Shown here piece after piece: positions 8,690 to 17,353 of a stretch of DNA of 64,000 nt. Every line of letters starts with the position of its first letter. Position 1 is the first letter of the stretch. The notes beneath the pieces were generated by a model, which saw only the letters and a list, made by a program, of their open reading frames with translations, did no database searches and was not told the origin of the DNA. Location of the stretch: contig NZ_JANFLT010000005.1 in the NCBI RefSeq assembly GCF_024385505.1, positions 62,001 through 126,000 on the forward strand, given 5' to 3'. Origin of the DNA: Arthrobacter zhaoxinii (GTDB taxonomy: Bacteria; Actinomycetota; Actinomycetes; Actinomycetales; Micrococcaceae). Position numbers and translations under genes: made by a program.

Positions 8690-9658
8690 ATGGGTATTGG
8701 CTCTGCGTCAACCGCTGTCCACACCCGGGGGCTGCAGAAGAACTTCGGCCGCGTTGAAGCGCTGAAAGGCATCGATTTAGAGGTTCCCGCCGGAAGCGTC
8801 TTCGGGATCATCGGTCCCAACGGTGCCGGCAAGACCACGCTGATGCGCCTGCTGCTGGACCTGCTGCGGCCCAGCTCCGGGGAGGTAACCGTCCTCGGCG
8901 TTGATCCCCGCAGCGGCGGCCCGGCCCTGCGCCGGCGAATCGGGTTCCTGCCGGGAGAACTGGCCATCACGGACAGAATCAGCGGACGGGAACTTCTCCG
9001 CTTTTTCTCGCGCATCAGTGGACCCGTGGATCCGGGAACCGTTCCGGCGCTGGCGGAGCGGCTCGATCTGGACCTCGGCCGCCCGGTGCGTGCCCTATCC
9101 AAGGGAAACCGGCAGAAACTGGGACTCATTCAGGCATTCATGCACCAACCCCCGCTGCTCATTTTGGACGAACCGACCAGCGGACTGGATCCGCTGATCC
9201 AGCAGGAGTTTCTGGCGCTGGTGAGGGAGGCGAGCAGCAACGGCCAGACGGTACTGCTTAGTTCGCACGTTCTCAGCGAGATCGAGGAGGCCGCTGACAC
9301 TGTGGCCATCCTCCGGTCAGGGACAGTGATATCCGCCGCCGGCACCGCGGCCATCCGGGCTTCGGCCGGCCGCCGGGTGCGGATTGGAATTGCTGCGGCA
9401 GAGGCACCTGCCTTGGTTGAACGCCTTCGGCGGGTGCCTGGATTAGAGCTACTGCAGGTGCCCGCCGATCCGGGGTCCGGGGACGCAGCCTCAGTATCTG
9501 CCCGGTTCGAGGGGGACATTCCGGACCTGATCACGGCTCTGGCGGGACATCACCTCCTTGACCTGGTGGTGCAGGAGCCCGACCTCGAGGAGGCGGTCCT
9601 GCGGTTCTACGGGCCGGAAAACGCTGCCGGACCGGCCGACGGCGGTGCAAGCGAATGA
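8690..9658 (+). CDS. ABC transporter ATP-binding protein
   Basis: This is the ATPase of an ABC-2 exporter, 322 residues. Walker A is GPNGAGKTT (42-50), the signature is LSKGNRQ (135-141, a variant of LSGGQ common in this subfamily), Walker B is LLILDEPTSGLDP (155-167), and the switch His is in LLSSH. A C-terminal accessory domain follows. The stop overlaps the ATG of the permease gene by four bases, so the two form one transporter. TAGCCT lies six bases before the ATG, consistent with a leaderless start. Exported substrate unknown; this subfamily includes exporters linked to antibiotics. Confidence 0.92.
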   Translation: MGIGSASTAVHTRGLQKNFGRVEALKGIDLEVPAGSVFGIIGPNGAGKTTLMRLLLDLLRPSSGEVTVLGVDPRSGGPALRRRIGFLPGELAITDRISGRELLRFFSRISGPVDPGTVPALAERLDLDLGRPVRALSKGNRQKLGLIQAFMHQPPLLILDEPTSGLDPLIQQEFLALVREASSNGQTVLLSSHVLSEIEEAADTVAILRSGTVISAAGTAAIRASAGRRVRIGIAAAEAPALVERLRRVPGLELLQVPADPGSGDAASVSARFEGDIPDLITALAGHHLLDLVVQEPDLEEAVLRFYGPENAAGPADGGASE

Positions 9659-10449
9659 GCCGCCTCCCCTTGTTCACCCGTTCGCTTGCCGGGTCATGGC
9701 GTCCGCTTCTGGGATGGGCGGCGGGCATCCTGGCTGTCCTGAGCCTGTACCTGCCCCTCTATCCGTCCCTGGCCGGCCAGGATTTCCAGGATCTCCTGCA
9801 GAGCCTGCCGCCCGAACTCATTTCCGCACTGGGCTATAACGAGCTGACCACCGGCGCCGGATACACCCAGTCGACGTTCTTCGGCCTCATCGGGTTCGCC
9901 CTTTTCACCATCGCCGCCGTTTCCTGGGGAACCCGGGCCATTGCCGGCGACGAAGAGAGCGGGGCCTTGGAACTCGTCCTGGCGCATGCAGTCGGCCGGG
10001 TCCAGCTCGTCCTGGAGCGCAGCGCCGCCATTGCTGCCCGCCTGCTGCTGCTCGGCCTTTTCACCGGCCTGGCCGTGCTGGTTTTCAACCGCCCCGCACA
10101 ACTCGGACTCGTTCCTGCCCATGTCTGGGCCGGGTGCGCGGCGCTCAGCGGACTGGCGCTGCTGACCGCGTCCGTCGCCCTGGCAGCGGGGGCCTTCACC
10201 GGCCGCCGCGTCTGGGCGCTCGCTGCGGCCGTAGCGGTCGCCGTCGGCGGGTACGCCCTCAACGCGGTGGCCAACCAGAACCCGGACCTGGACTACCTCC
10301 ACGCCTGGACGCCCTATCACTGGGCCTTCGGCGCCGGCCCGCTCGGCAACGGGGCCGACTGGGCCGGTCTCGGCGCACTGTACGGAACAAGTGCACTGCT
10401 GGTCCTGCTCGCTGCCTTCGCACTCACCCGGAGGGACATCGGCACGTGA
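9655..10449 (+). CDS. ABC-2 type permease
   Basis: This is the membrane subunit for the ATPase just upstream, 264 residues with about six membrane segments (for example residues 15-35, 75-95 and 120-140). It contains GDEESGALELVLAHAVGR, the cytosolic loop typical of these ABC-2 permeases. Related exporter permeases are often about twice this length, made of two such halves; this one is a single half and may form a homodimer. It is translationally coupled to the ATPase gene (ATGA overlap). Confidence 0.85.
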   Translation: MSRLPLFTRSLAGSWRPLLGWAAGILAVLSLYLPLYPSLAGQDFQDLLQSLPPELISALGYNELTTGAGYTQSTFFGLIGFALFTIAAVSWGTRAIAGDEESGALELVLAHAVGRVQLVLERSAAIAARLLLLGLFTGLAVLVFNRPAQLGLVPAHVWAGCAALSGLALLTASVALAAGAFTGRRVWALAAAVAVAVGGYALNAVANQNPDLDYLHAWTPYHWAFGAGPLGNGADWAGLGALYGTSALLVLLAAFALTRRDIGT

Positions 10450-10501
10450 TCCGCTGCCCTGTGTCATGATGTCCCCACCAAACACGACGGGGTGGGCGCC
10501 A

Positions 10502-11350
10502 ATGCGCAACGTAAAGGGACTCACAGCCGCAGCGGCGGCGGTGCTGCTGCTGTCCGCCTGCACGGCCGCCGGCTCGTCGAGCGCGGACGAGCCGCCGGCG
10601 TCGAACGACGGCGCGGAAGTCTCGAAAGCGGCCTGCCGGGACACCGTGGTCCTCGGCGAGGACAGGGTGCTGGACCTGAGCGACGCCCCGGACTTTCAGG
10701 CCTGGGGCTTAGTGGACACGGCCGACGCCTCGGTTCCGTTCTCCACCGGATCGCCGGTGGAGATTGCCTGGCGGGTGACCGGCACCGGCACATTCGATAC
10801 GTGGCTTGCCGATCCGCAGGGAAACCGGGTCGAGGTGTTCAAGAAGCCGGGCACTTCGATGGGGCAAGGGCCGGACAGGCCGGGGGAGGGATGGGATGCC
10901 GTCTATGAGTTCGACGAGCCCGGGTGCTGGTCATTGCTGGTGCAGCGGAAGATGTCGGACCGCACGACGGCGATTTCGATCGACCTTCGGGTGGAAGAGC
11001 GGGTCCCGTCCTTCGCCTCGATTCGCGAAGCGTACGACGCCGTTGCCGGGGTCCTGGGCTGCGACCCCGACACCACCGCCGAACCGGTGACCGTGCACAT
11101 CGACGGCTCCGCCGCAGAGTACCGGATGTGTACGGACACGGTCGAAATAGTCCGCTATGACAACGAGGCGGACCGGTCCAAGGCCTCGGACCTGCTGCAC
11201 GGCGCCGAAAACGGACCTGCGTACTTCGCCGAGGGCAGCAACTGGCACGTGCTGGTCCTGCCGGGCCGTGAGGGGCAGGCGCCTGGCCCCGAGGAAATCG
11301 CCGCTCTCGCCCAGGAGCTGGGAGGCCGGTACATCAGCGTGCCGGACTAG
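10502..11350 (+). CDS. Hypothetical lipoprotein
   Basis: A 282-residue protein not recognised as any family. It begins with a short charged N-terminus, an Ala/Val/Leu-rich core and the lipobox LLLSAC, with the lipidated Cys at residue 20. An Asp/Ser-rich linker and a probable beta-rich body follow. The frame is open further upstream, but the ATG at 10502 is the only start that places a normal lipoprotein signal at the N-terminus. It lies about 50 bases after the ABC permease gene on the same strand and may be co-transcribed. An extracellular anchored role is likely; the function is unknown. Confidence 0.75.
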   Translation: MRNVKGLTAAAAAVLLLSACTAAGSSSADEPPASNDGAEVSKAACRDTVVLGEDRVLDLSDAPDFQAWGLVDTADASVPFSTGSPVEIAWRVTGTGTFDTWLADPQGNRVEVFKKPGTSMGQGPDRPGEGWDAVYEFDEPGCWSLLVQRKMSDRTTAISIDLRVEERVPSFASIREAYDAVAGVLGCDPDTTAEPVTVHIDGSAAEYRMCTDTVEIVRYDNEADRSKASDLLHGAENGPAYFAEGSNWHVLVLPGREGQAPGPEEIAALAQELGGRYISVPD

Positions 11351-11378
11351 CCCGCCGCCCTGTCATTATTCGTAATGT

Positions 11379-11403
11379 GAAGTTTATTCAGGAAATAAAC
11401 TTC
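11379..11403. promoter_or_regulatory. Perfect inverted repeat upstream of the NAD salvage operon
   Basis: Arms GAAGTTTATT and AATAAACTTC, ten bases each, are separated by five bases. The repeat overlaps the predicted -35 region of the promoter just downstream. This AT-rich palindrome stands out from its GC-rich surroundings and is a candidate operator for the Nudix-type regulator encoded by the third gene of the operon. Confidence 0.75.
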
Positions 11404-11422
11404 CGTTGACGAAAAACCTGTG

Positions 11423-11434
11423 TAGGCTGGCAGC
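11423..11434 (+). promoter_or_regulatory. Predicted -10 element, leaderless start
   Basis: TAGGCT at 11423-11428 is followed by only six bases before the ATG at 11435, so transcription should begin at or next to the start codon. No Shine-Dalgarno sequence is present between the -10 element and the ATG. Confidence 0.6.
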
Positions 11435-12250
11435 ATGTTCACCGCATACGCCACAGTCCCGCAGGGATACACCGTCCACTCGGCCGCTACGCCGATGTCC
11501 TTCCCTGCCGGGGAGGCCCACGTCAAAGTCGACGGCAGTCCGGACGAGACGCCGCTCTACCTCTACCTCACCGGCGCCGACGCAAACGAGTACATGAGCG
11601 CGGCCATGTGGATCGACTACGCACACCAGGGCGGCCACAAGGTCCAGGCCATGATCCCGTACCTGCCCGGAGCCCGCCAGGACCGGGGAATCCCCTTCGG
11701 CGCCAAGGTCTACGCCAACCTCATCAACGCCATGAACGCCGATGAAGTGGTCTGCTTCGATCCGCACTCGCCCGTCATGCCGGCCCTGGTGCGCAACCTG
11801 CGCGTTGTGGATTCCTCCGCCGTGATCGCCCAGGTCCTGCGGAACAAGGCGGGGGAGTATGCCGGGGTCATCTGCCCGGACGCCGGAGCGAAGGAACGCA
11901 CCGCCCGAACCGCCGCAGCGCTCGGACTTCCGCTCTATTCCGCCGAGAAGCACCGCGATTTTGCCACCGGCAAGCTCTCCGCCTTCACCTGCGAGGAGCT
12001 GCCCGCCGAAGGCCGTTTCCTGGTGGTCGACGATATCTGCGACGGCGGCGGAACCTTCATGGGCCTGGCCGCCGCCACCGGACTCGGGCCGGATCGCCTG
12101 GACCTGTGGGTCAGCCACGGAGTCTTTTCCGGCAAGGCAGCCCAGCTGCGGCAGGCCTACGGCTCCATCTACACCACCGATTCACATCCCGGCGCCGCCA
12201 ACCCGGACGTTGCCGCTTCCGTCACGCCCCTGATTTCCCACCTCATCTAA
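11435..12250 (+). CDS. Ribose-phosphate pyrophosphokinase-like protein
   Basis: A 271-residue member of the PRPP synthetase family, which makes 5-phosphoribosyl-1-diphosphate from ribose 5-phosphate and ATP. It shows the N-terminal Prs-like domain (IPYLPGARQDRGIPFGAKVYA, the ATP/ribose-phosphate region) and a PRPP loop VVDDICDGGGTFM near residues 193-205. It is about 45 residues shorter than housekeeping Prs (about 315). It lies 10 bases upstream of a nicotinamide phosphoribosyltransferase gene, whose co-substrate is PRPP, so a dedicated PRPP supply for NAD salvage is the likely role. Activity itself is inferred. Confidence 0.85.
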   Translation: MFTAYATVPQGYTVHSAATPMSFPAGEAHVKVDGSPDETPLYLYLTGADANEYMSAAMWIDYAHQGGHKVQAMIPYLPGARQDRGIPFGAKVYANLINAMNADEVVCFDPHSPVMPALVRNLRVVDSSAVIAQVLRNKAGEYAGVICPDAGAKERTARTAAALGLPLYSAEKHRDFATGKLSAFTCEELPAEGRFLVVDDICDGGGTFMGLAAATGLGPDRLDLWVSHGVFSGKAAQLRQAYGSIYTTDSHPGAANPDVAASVTPLISHLI

Positions 12251-12260
12251 GGACGCCGCC

Positions 12261-13808
12261 ATGACCACCACAGCACCCGCCACCGCACTGACCACTGCCA
12301 GCATCACGGCCGCCCTCTTCCAGACGGACGCGTACAAGCTCGGCCACATCCACATGTACCCGCAGGGCACCACGAAGGTCCTCTCCAACTTCACCAACCG
12401 CGGCTCCCGCCTCGAGGGCGTGGACCACGTGGTGCACTTCGGACTGCAGGCCTTCCTGCAGAAGTTCTGCATCGAGGCCTTCGCTCCGTTCTTCGCCGCC
12501 GACGAAGACGAGGCCGTGGCCGAGTACCAGGCCGGCCTCAATGACATCCTCGGCCCCAATACCGTAGGCACCGGCCACATCCGGGCCCTGCACCGCCGCG
12601 GCTACCTGCCGCTGATCTTCCGCGCCGTTCCCGAAGGAACCCGGGTACCCCTGCGGGTCCCGTCCGTCACCGTCGAGTCCACCGAACCGGAGTTCTTCTG
12701 GCTGGTCAACTACATCGAGACGGCGTTGAGCGCGTCCATCTGGCAGCCCTCCACCGCAGCGACCATCGCCGACAAGTACCGCGGCATCCTCGATGCCGCT
12801 GCCGAAAAAACCGGCACGGATGCCGCGTTCGTGGACTGGCAGCTCCACGACTTCTCCTTCCGCGGCATGCCCGGCGTCGAGGCGGCTGCCGCCTCCGGCG
12901 CCGGCCACCTGCTCTCCTTCAAGGGATCGGACTCCCTCGGCTCGGCAGACTTCATCCGCCGCTACTACAACTCCTCCTTCGGGGCCGACAACGGCCAGAT
13001 CCTCGGTTCCATCCCCGCCAGCGAGCATGCGGTCATGTGCGCCGGCGGCCAGGACGGAGAAGCCGAGACCTTCCGCCACATCCTGGAGGTCAATCCCAGC
13101 GGCAACATCTCGCTGGTTTCCGACGGCTACGATCTGTGGCACGTGCTGCAGAACATCCTGCCGGGGCTCAAGGACATCATCACGTCCCGCGACGGCAACG
13201 TCGTTATCCGTCCCGACTCCGGGGATCCCGCCGACATTGTCTGCGGAACCTCCACCCGGCCCGGCGCCGTCGTCCCTGCCTCGGTGCCGGCCATCGCCGA
13301 CGACCCTGCGTTCTTCGGCGTCGTCGCCATCCTCGACGCGGAGTTCGGCTCCGTCCGCAACCAGGCCGGCTACAAGGTCCTGAACAACGTGCGCGTGATG
13401 TACGGGGACTCGATCACGCCGGAACGCGCCGCCGACATCACCGACCGTTTGGAGAAGGCGGGCTACGCAGCCGAGAACGTAGTGCTGGGCGCCGGGTCGT
13501 TTACCTACCAGTACGTCACACGGGACACGTTCTCCTCCGCCGTCAAGGTCACCTACATCGAGGTCAACGGCGAAGGGCGCAACGTCTTCAAGGATCCGAT
13601 CACGGCCAAGGGCTTCGGGTCCAAGCGTTCAGCCACCGGCCGCCTGGCCGTGACCCGGAACGACGACGGCGAGCTGGCCCTCATCGAGAAGTCCACCCCC
13701 GAGCAGGAAGAAGCCTCCCTGCTGCAGCCGGTGTGGGCCAACGGTGAGTTCCTCCGCCGCCAGTCCTTCGCCGACGTGCGGACAGTGCTCGGTAACATTT
13801 CCTCATGA
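12261..13808 (+). CDS. nadV: Nicotinamide phosphoribosyltransferase
   Basis: This enzyme joins nicotinamide and PRPP to give nicotinamide mononucleotide, the first step of NAD salvage. The 515-residue length fits the family. Recognisable segments are QTDAYKLGHIHMYPQGTTKV at the N-terminus, HDFSFRGMPGVEAA with the residues that contact nicotinamide and PRPP, LSFKGSDS, and VVIRPDSGDP in the phosphate-binding region. The catalytic-loop Asp/His set appears intact by eye. It sits between a PRPP synthetase-like gene and an NrtR-like gene; the latter's ATG overlaps its stop (ATGA). Confidence 0.95.
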   Translation: MTTTAPATALTTASITAALFQTDAYKLGHIHMYPQGTTKVLSNFTNRGSRLEGVDHVVHFGLQAFLQKFCIEAFAPFFAADEDEAVAEYQAGLNDILGPNTVGTGHIRALHRRGYLPLIFRAVPEGTRVPLRVPSVTVESTEPEFFWLVNYIETALSASIWQPSTAATIADKYRGILDAAAEKTGTDAAFVDWQLHDFSFRGMPGVEAAAASGAGHLLSFKGSDSLGSADFIRRYYNSSFGADNGQILGSIPASEHAVMCAGGQDGEAETFRHILEVNPSGNISLVSDGYDLWHVLQNILPGLKDIITSRDGNVVIRPDSGDPADIVCGTSTRPGAVVPASVPAIADDPAFFGVVAILDAEFGSVRNQAGYKVLNNVRVMYGDSITPERAADITDRLEKAGYAAENVVLGAGSFTYQYVTRDTFSSAVKVTYIEVNGEGRNVFKDPITAKGFGSKRSATGRLAVTRNDDGELALIEKSTPEQEEASLLQPVWANGEFLRRQSFADVRTVLGNISS

Positions 13809-14449
13809 GCATTGATCGGCAGCAGCCCCTCGTCTCGATCGATACCGTGCCCTTCATCGGAAGGGACGGGGGGCTGTGCGTGGTGACCGCGGAGCGGGCC
13901 AACGAACCGTTTGCCGGTGTCCAGGCGCTCCCCGGTGTCCTCCTGCTTCCCTCCGAACGGCTGGCCGAGGCCGCACTGCGGGCATTGACGGCCAAGACCG
14001 GAGTAGGGGAGGGGCAGGTGGAATACATCGGCACGGCCGGCGTGTACGACAATCCGGACCGTGATCCGCGCGGGCCGACCATCTCGATTGTCCACACCGC
14101 CGTCCTGCAGCCGGACGCCCGGCTCGATGAAACGAGGGCGAAGGTCACCCCGGTGGAGCAGGTCTCCGGACTGCCGTTCGACCACGACACCATCATCCGC
14201 CGCACCGCCGGCACCGTGCTGGATGCCCTCTGGGTAGACCAGCCACTGACGAAAGCACTGCTGGGAAAGCACTTCACCACCGCGCAGGCGGCCCGGCTCA
14301 TCCGGAATCTCGCAGCCGCCGCTGGGCGCAGCGAACCCGATTCCTCCAATCTGGGCCGGATGCTGGCCCGGAACCCGGCCCTGTCCAAGTCCAGCGAGGC
14401 AGTCGCCGCGGGCCGCGGCCGTCCGGCGGCAGGGTGGTCCTGGACATAG
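13805..14449 (+). CDS. NrtR-like Nudix regulator of NAD metabolism
   Basis: A 214-residue protein with an N-terminal Nudix fold (SIDTVPFIGRDG ... LPGVLLLPSERLAEAALRAL) and a C-terminal winged-helix-like part (LTKALLGKHFTTAQAARLI). In the Nudix box the catalytic REUxEE segment reads RALTAKTG, so hydrolase activity is probably lost, as in NrtR repressors, which sense ADP-ribose instead. Its place as the last gene of an NAD salvage operon, coupled to nadV by ATGA, supports the regulator role. The palindrome at 11379-11403 is its candidate operator. An alternative is a Nudix enzyme with an altered box. Confidence 0.75.
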   Translation: MSIDRQQPLVSIDTVPFIGRDGGLCVVTAERANEPFAGVQALPGVLLLPSERLAEAALRALTAKTGVGEGQVEYIGTAGVYDNPDRDPRGPTISIVHTAVLQPDARLDETRAKVTPVEQVSGLPFDHDTIIRRTAGTVLDALWVDQPLTKALLGKHFTTAQAARLIRNLAAAAGRSEPDSSNLGRMLARNPALSKSSEAVAAGRGRPAAGWSWT

Positions 14450-14566
14450 CCGGAAACATCGAAATCAATGGCGGCTTTCGAAAGGAGCAATCGGTTACAG
14501 TTATTGTCGCCAGGATTTTGATCCGTTCAGCTGCAACACAGACTGACCTTACGAAAGTCGAACTCC

Positions 14567-15103
14567 ATGTCTTTTGAGTATGTTTCAGCGGTAATGGCCC
14601 AAGGGGCGAGCGAAAGCGACGGCTCAGGAAAAATTTGGATTTTCGTCGCGGTAATAGTTCTGCTCACCTTGGTATTGCCGAATGCTTCGAAATCAACCAA
14701 ATCCAAGGGGGAATCCGTCACCTACGGAACCGGAACTCTAACAGCTGAAGAGGTTGTCGCGAAGCGCTTCCAGCCCACCAAATTCAAGGAGGGCTATGAC
14801 CAGGACGAGGTGGATGACTTCCTGGACCGCACTGTCCAGGAGCTTCGGCGACTCGAAAAGGAACGTCTTGAACTGCAAAAGACGGACATTTTTAGGCAGG
14901 ACGTTACCGCTTCAATTCTCAGCCCTGAAGAGGTAATAAATCAGAGGTTCCAGCCGACAAAGTTCCGCGAGGGGTATGCGCAGAATGAGGTGGATGACTT
15001 CCTGGACCGGATTGCCACGGGTCTTCGGGGCCGCGTTTCCGAAAATGAGCAGCTTCGGCGCCGGCTAGGCCCGTCCCAGTACGGAACATCGACGCCGAGC
15101 TAA
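14567..15103 (+). CDS. Membrane-anchored protein with two DivIVA domains
   Basis: A 178-residue protein with one membrane segment (about residues 23-38) followed by two copies of the DivIVA N-terminal motif. Copy one is LTAEEVVAKRFQPTKFKEGY at 58-77 and copy two is LSPEEVINQRFQPTKFREGY at 118-137; both continue to EVDDFLDR, exactly 60 residues apart. DivIVA proteins mark curved membrane at poles and septa. Each copy is followed by only a short helical segment, unlike the long coiled coil of true DivIVA/Wag31, so this is an accessory DivIVA-type protein rather than the growth-pole organiser. No operon partner is evident. Confidence 0.85.
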   Translation: MSFEYVSAVMAQGASESDGSGKIWIFVAVIVLLTLVLPNASKSTKSKGESVTYGTGTLTAEEVVAKRFQPTKFKEGYDQDEVDDFLDRTVQELRRLEKERLELQKTDIFRQDVTASILSPEEVINQRFQPTKFREGYAQNEVDDFLDRIATGLRGRVSENEQLRRRLGPSQYGTSTPS

Positions 15104-15158
15104 CCCGGAGTCGGCCCATCCGTGGGCAGCCCCCATCGATGCCCCGGCCCTGACGGAC

Positions 15159-15581
15159 TTAATCAGCCGGCGGCCGTTGCCGTTGCCGCTTCGTGGCAGC
15201 CCGTTGTTTCTTGGCGTCGAGGCGGCGGTAGTTCGAGCCCCGGGTAGCTTTGGTCCTGCGGCGCGGGGGAGGTCCGGGCGCGAGTCCACCTGCCACGAGG
15301 GCGGCGAGCTTGGCCAGGGCTGTTTCCCGATTGCGAAGCTGGGAACGTTGCTCGGAGGCCGTCACAGTCAGCACTCCAGCCACCAGGCTGCGTTTCAGCT
15401 GCTGCAGTAGCAGTAGACGTTGCTGGTCCGACAGCACCGTAGAACCGGCTACGTTCCAGGAGAGGGCGACGCGGCTGTCCGAGGTGTTGACGTGCTGGCC
15501 CCCAGGGCCGGACGAACGGGAGAACCGCCACTCGAGTTCAGCCGCGGGAATCGTGAGCGCGGGCGACACCACTAAATCCAT
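15159..15581 (-). CDS. arfB: Alternative ribosome-rescue hydrolase ArfB
   Basis: A 140-residue class-I release-factor-like protein that frees stalled ribosomes by hydrolysing peptidyl-tRNA. The catalytic GGQ is at residues 27-29 in RSSGPGGQHVNTSDSRVAL, and the basic C-terminal tail (KATRGSNYRR ... KKQRAATKRQRQR) is the part that inserts in the empty mRNA channel. Length and architecture match ArfB/YaeJ. It is a single gene on the minus strand, convergent with the DivIVA-domain gene. Confidence 0.93.
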   Translation of the reverse strand: MDLVVSPALTIPAAELEWRFSRSSGPGGQHVNTSDSRVALSWNVAGSTVLSDQQRLLLLQQLKRSLVAGVLTVTASEQRSQLRNRETALAKLAALVAGGLAPGPPPRRRTKATRGSNYRRLDAKKQRAATKRQRQRPPAD

Positions 15582-15614
15582 CCCTCCAGCGTCGCACGAA
15601 CGAATCCGGTAGGG

Positions 15615-15980
15615 CTAACGCGTATGCAGCCGGTCGGTGGGCAGCAGCAACTCGACGACAGCGGTCATATCGGCTGCCTTGGCAATCGCGCCCTCAGCTG
15701 TTGGAGCCACCAGCACCCGGTCCCTGTGCACTTCCTGGATCAGCACGGGGATCTGCTGTCCGTCGTCGTCGAGCCACCACTGCTCCATGAACATCCGAAG
15801 CCCCAGCTCGTCGAGCAGGGACTCCGCGGCATCGAGGTCTCCGGCCTCAGCGCAGCGGCGGTGCAACAGGTCATACGGTATGAAAGCGCCGTCGTCGGTC
15901 ATATGGATGTACCCCACGTGCTCGCCGTCAAGGCTCCGCAGATGGTCAAAGGTGTTTTCGGACGGCAGGGGTTCGGACAT
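15615..15980 (-). CDS. Hypothetical protein
   Basis: A 121-residue acidic, soluble protein that I do not recognise. It has no signal peptide or membrane segment. Visible segments include GYIHMTDDGAFIPYDLLHRR and EQWWLDDDGQQIPVLIQEV. It starts at the ATG at 15980 with TAGGGT six bases upstream, which predicts a leaderless mRNA and supports this start. It is followed by arfB in the same direction, about 33 bases on. Confidence 0.7.
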   Translation of the reverse strand: MSEPLPSENTFDHLRSLDGEHVGYIHMTDDGAFIPYDLLHRRCAEAGDLDAAESLLDELGLRMFMEQWWLDDDGQQIPVLIQEVHRDRVLVAPTAEGAIAKAADMTAVVELLLPTDRLHTR

Positions 15981-16003
15981 GGCAGGACCCTAACACCTAC
16001 GCA

Positions 16004-16549
16004 TCACCCGGGCAGCAGGTCCCACAGCTTCCGCGTGGTTTTCCAACTGCGGATCGTCATCGACTTGTACAGCGGGGAGGCCGCGATGGTGCTCAGCCGG
16101 CTCTTGGTCAGCTCGGCGCTGAGCCGCTGCGAATAGATCACGCCCTCGCCCGCCCAGACCGCGTCGATGCCTTCGCGCGGGCGGAACGCGCCCATCGCGG
16201 TGTCGGCATCGATGCCTATGAGGAAGATCGCGTCGGAGTGGTAGAGGTCGGGCCGCTCACCGAAGTTCTCGGGCCGGTGCTCGACGACGGCCTGCAGCTG
16301 CGCGCGGTCCAGCACCAGAACCTTGACGAGTTCGTCGTCGAGTTCGAAATGCTCGGTGAGGGCGGCTTCGATCCGGCTGCCGATCGAGGCCGCGTCGTCA
16401 TTCGACGCCAGGAGAACATTGCCGCTGGCGATATAGGTGGAGACCTGCTGATACCCGAGGTCCTGCAGATGCTCCCTCAGCGGCTGCATGGGGACCTTGT
16501 TCCGTCCGCCGACGTTGATGCCGCGCAGGAGGGCGAGGTAGGAGGGCAT
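16004..16549 (-). CDS. DUF1697 family protein
   Basis: A 181-residue protein of the DUF1697 family, recognised from its start YLALLRGINVGGRNKVPMQ and from YIASGNVLLAS. The biochemical role of the family is unknown. ATG 16549 is used rather than a GTG three codons upstream because the family begins M-P-x-Y-x-A-L-L-R-G. It is on the same strand as, and about 20 bases after, the alpha/beta hydrolase gene. Confidence 0.88.
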   Translation of the reverse strand: MPSYLALLRGINVGGRNKVPMQPLREHLQDLGYQQVSTYIASGNVLLASNDDAASIGSRIEAALTEHFELDDELVKVLVLDRAQLQAVVEHRPENFGERPDLYHSDAIFLIGIDADTAMGAFRPREGIDAVWAGEGVIYSQRLSAELTKSRLSTIAASPLYKSMTIRSWKTTRKLWDLLPG

Positions 16550-16570
16550 GTTCCCCACCCGGGTTGTCCG

Positions 16571-17353
16571 TTACTGCACCGGTATGCGGCGGCGGATTTC
16601 GCGCACGGTGCCCGACGGATCGGGGGAGTGGTCGTGGGATTCCGGCACCGTCACCAGGACCGCGTGGGGCATGCGCTTGGCCAGCTTCTCAGTGGCGTCC
16701 ATGATCACCGGGTACGTGGTGGTTCCGCGCAGGATCGTGACGGGCACCGAGACCTCCGCCATCGCCGCCGTCGGGGTTGATACGGCCTGTGAAAGGCGCG
16801 CGTCGTAGACGGCGGACTGGGCCAGCGGAAGGAGCGCCGGGAAGAACGGACTGGTCCGGATCTGTTCGATCATCGGTTCCGGCAGGCCGATGCCTTCACG
16901 CTGGAAGGTGGTGACGGCCTCGGTGGGGTTGTCGGCGTCGACGAGGGACTGGAGCCGGTCCGGAAGATCCGCAGCAGGTTCCCTCTCGCCGAAGAGGAAC
17001 GGCGGCTCCGAAAGGAACAGGTGGCTGATCGGCGCTCCTTCGGCCGCGGCCAGCAACGCCAGCATCGCGCCCGAAGAATGTCCGAGGACCGCCGCCTCGC
17101 CGCCGACGGCGTTCAGCACCGCTGTGAGGTCCTCCACCTCCCGCTGCGGCGAGTAGGGGGAGGTGTCGCTGCTTTCCCCGCGGGCACGGCGGTCCACGGT
17201 CACGGCCTGAAAGCCGGCGGCCTTCAGGGCGTCGGCCAGCGGGACGCCGGCGTCGGCGGTTGAAAAGGCACCGCCGACAATGACTACCGGGGTGCCGTGG
17301 CCCACCTGGTCGAAGGCGATGCGGGTGCCGTCTGCGGAGGTTGCGTACAACAT
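16571..17353 (-). CDS. Alpha/beta hydrolase
   Basis: A 260-residue alpha/beta hydrolase. The nucleophile elbow is GHSSG with Ser93, the oxyanion region is VVIVGGAF (23-30), and the catalytic His is probably in VPESHDHSPD near the end. No signal peptide, so it is cytoplasmic. Start ATG 17353 removes a 12-residue extension not typical of the family. The substrate cannot be assigned; the small cap region (LFGEREPAADLPDRLQ) resembles many esterase-like members. Confidence 0.85.
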   Translation of the reverse strand: MLYATSADGTRIAFDQVGHGTPVVIVGGAFSTADAGVPLADALKAAGFQAVTVDRRARGESSDTSPYSPQREVEDLTAVLNAVGGEAAVLGHSSGAMLALLAAAEGAPISHLFLSEPPFLFGEREPAADLPDRLQSLVDADNPTEAVTTFQREGIGLPEPMIEQIRTSPFFPALLPLAQSAVYDARLSQAVSTPTAAMAEVSVPVTILRGTTTYPVIMDATEKLAKRMPHAVLVTVPESHDHSPDPSGTVREIRRRIPVQ

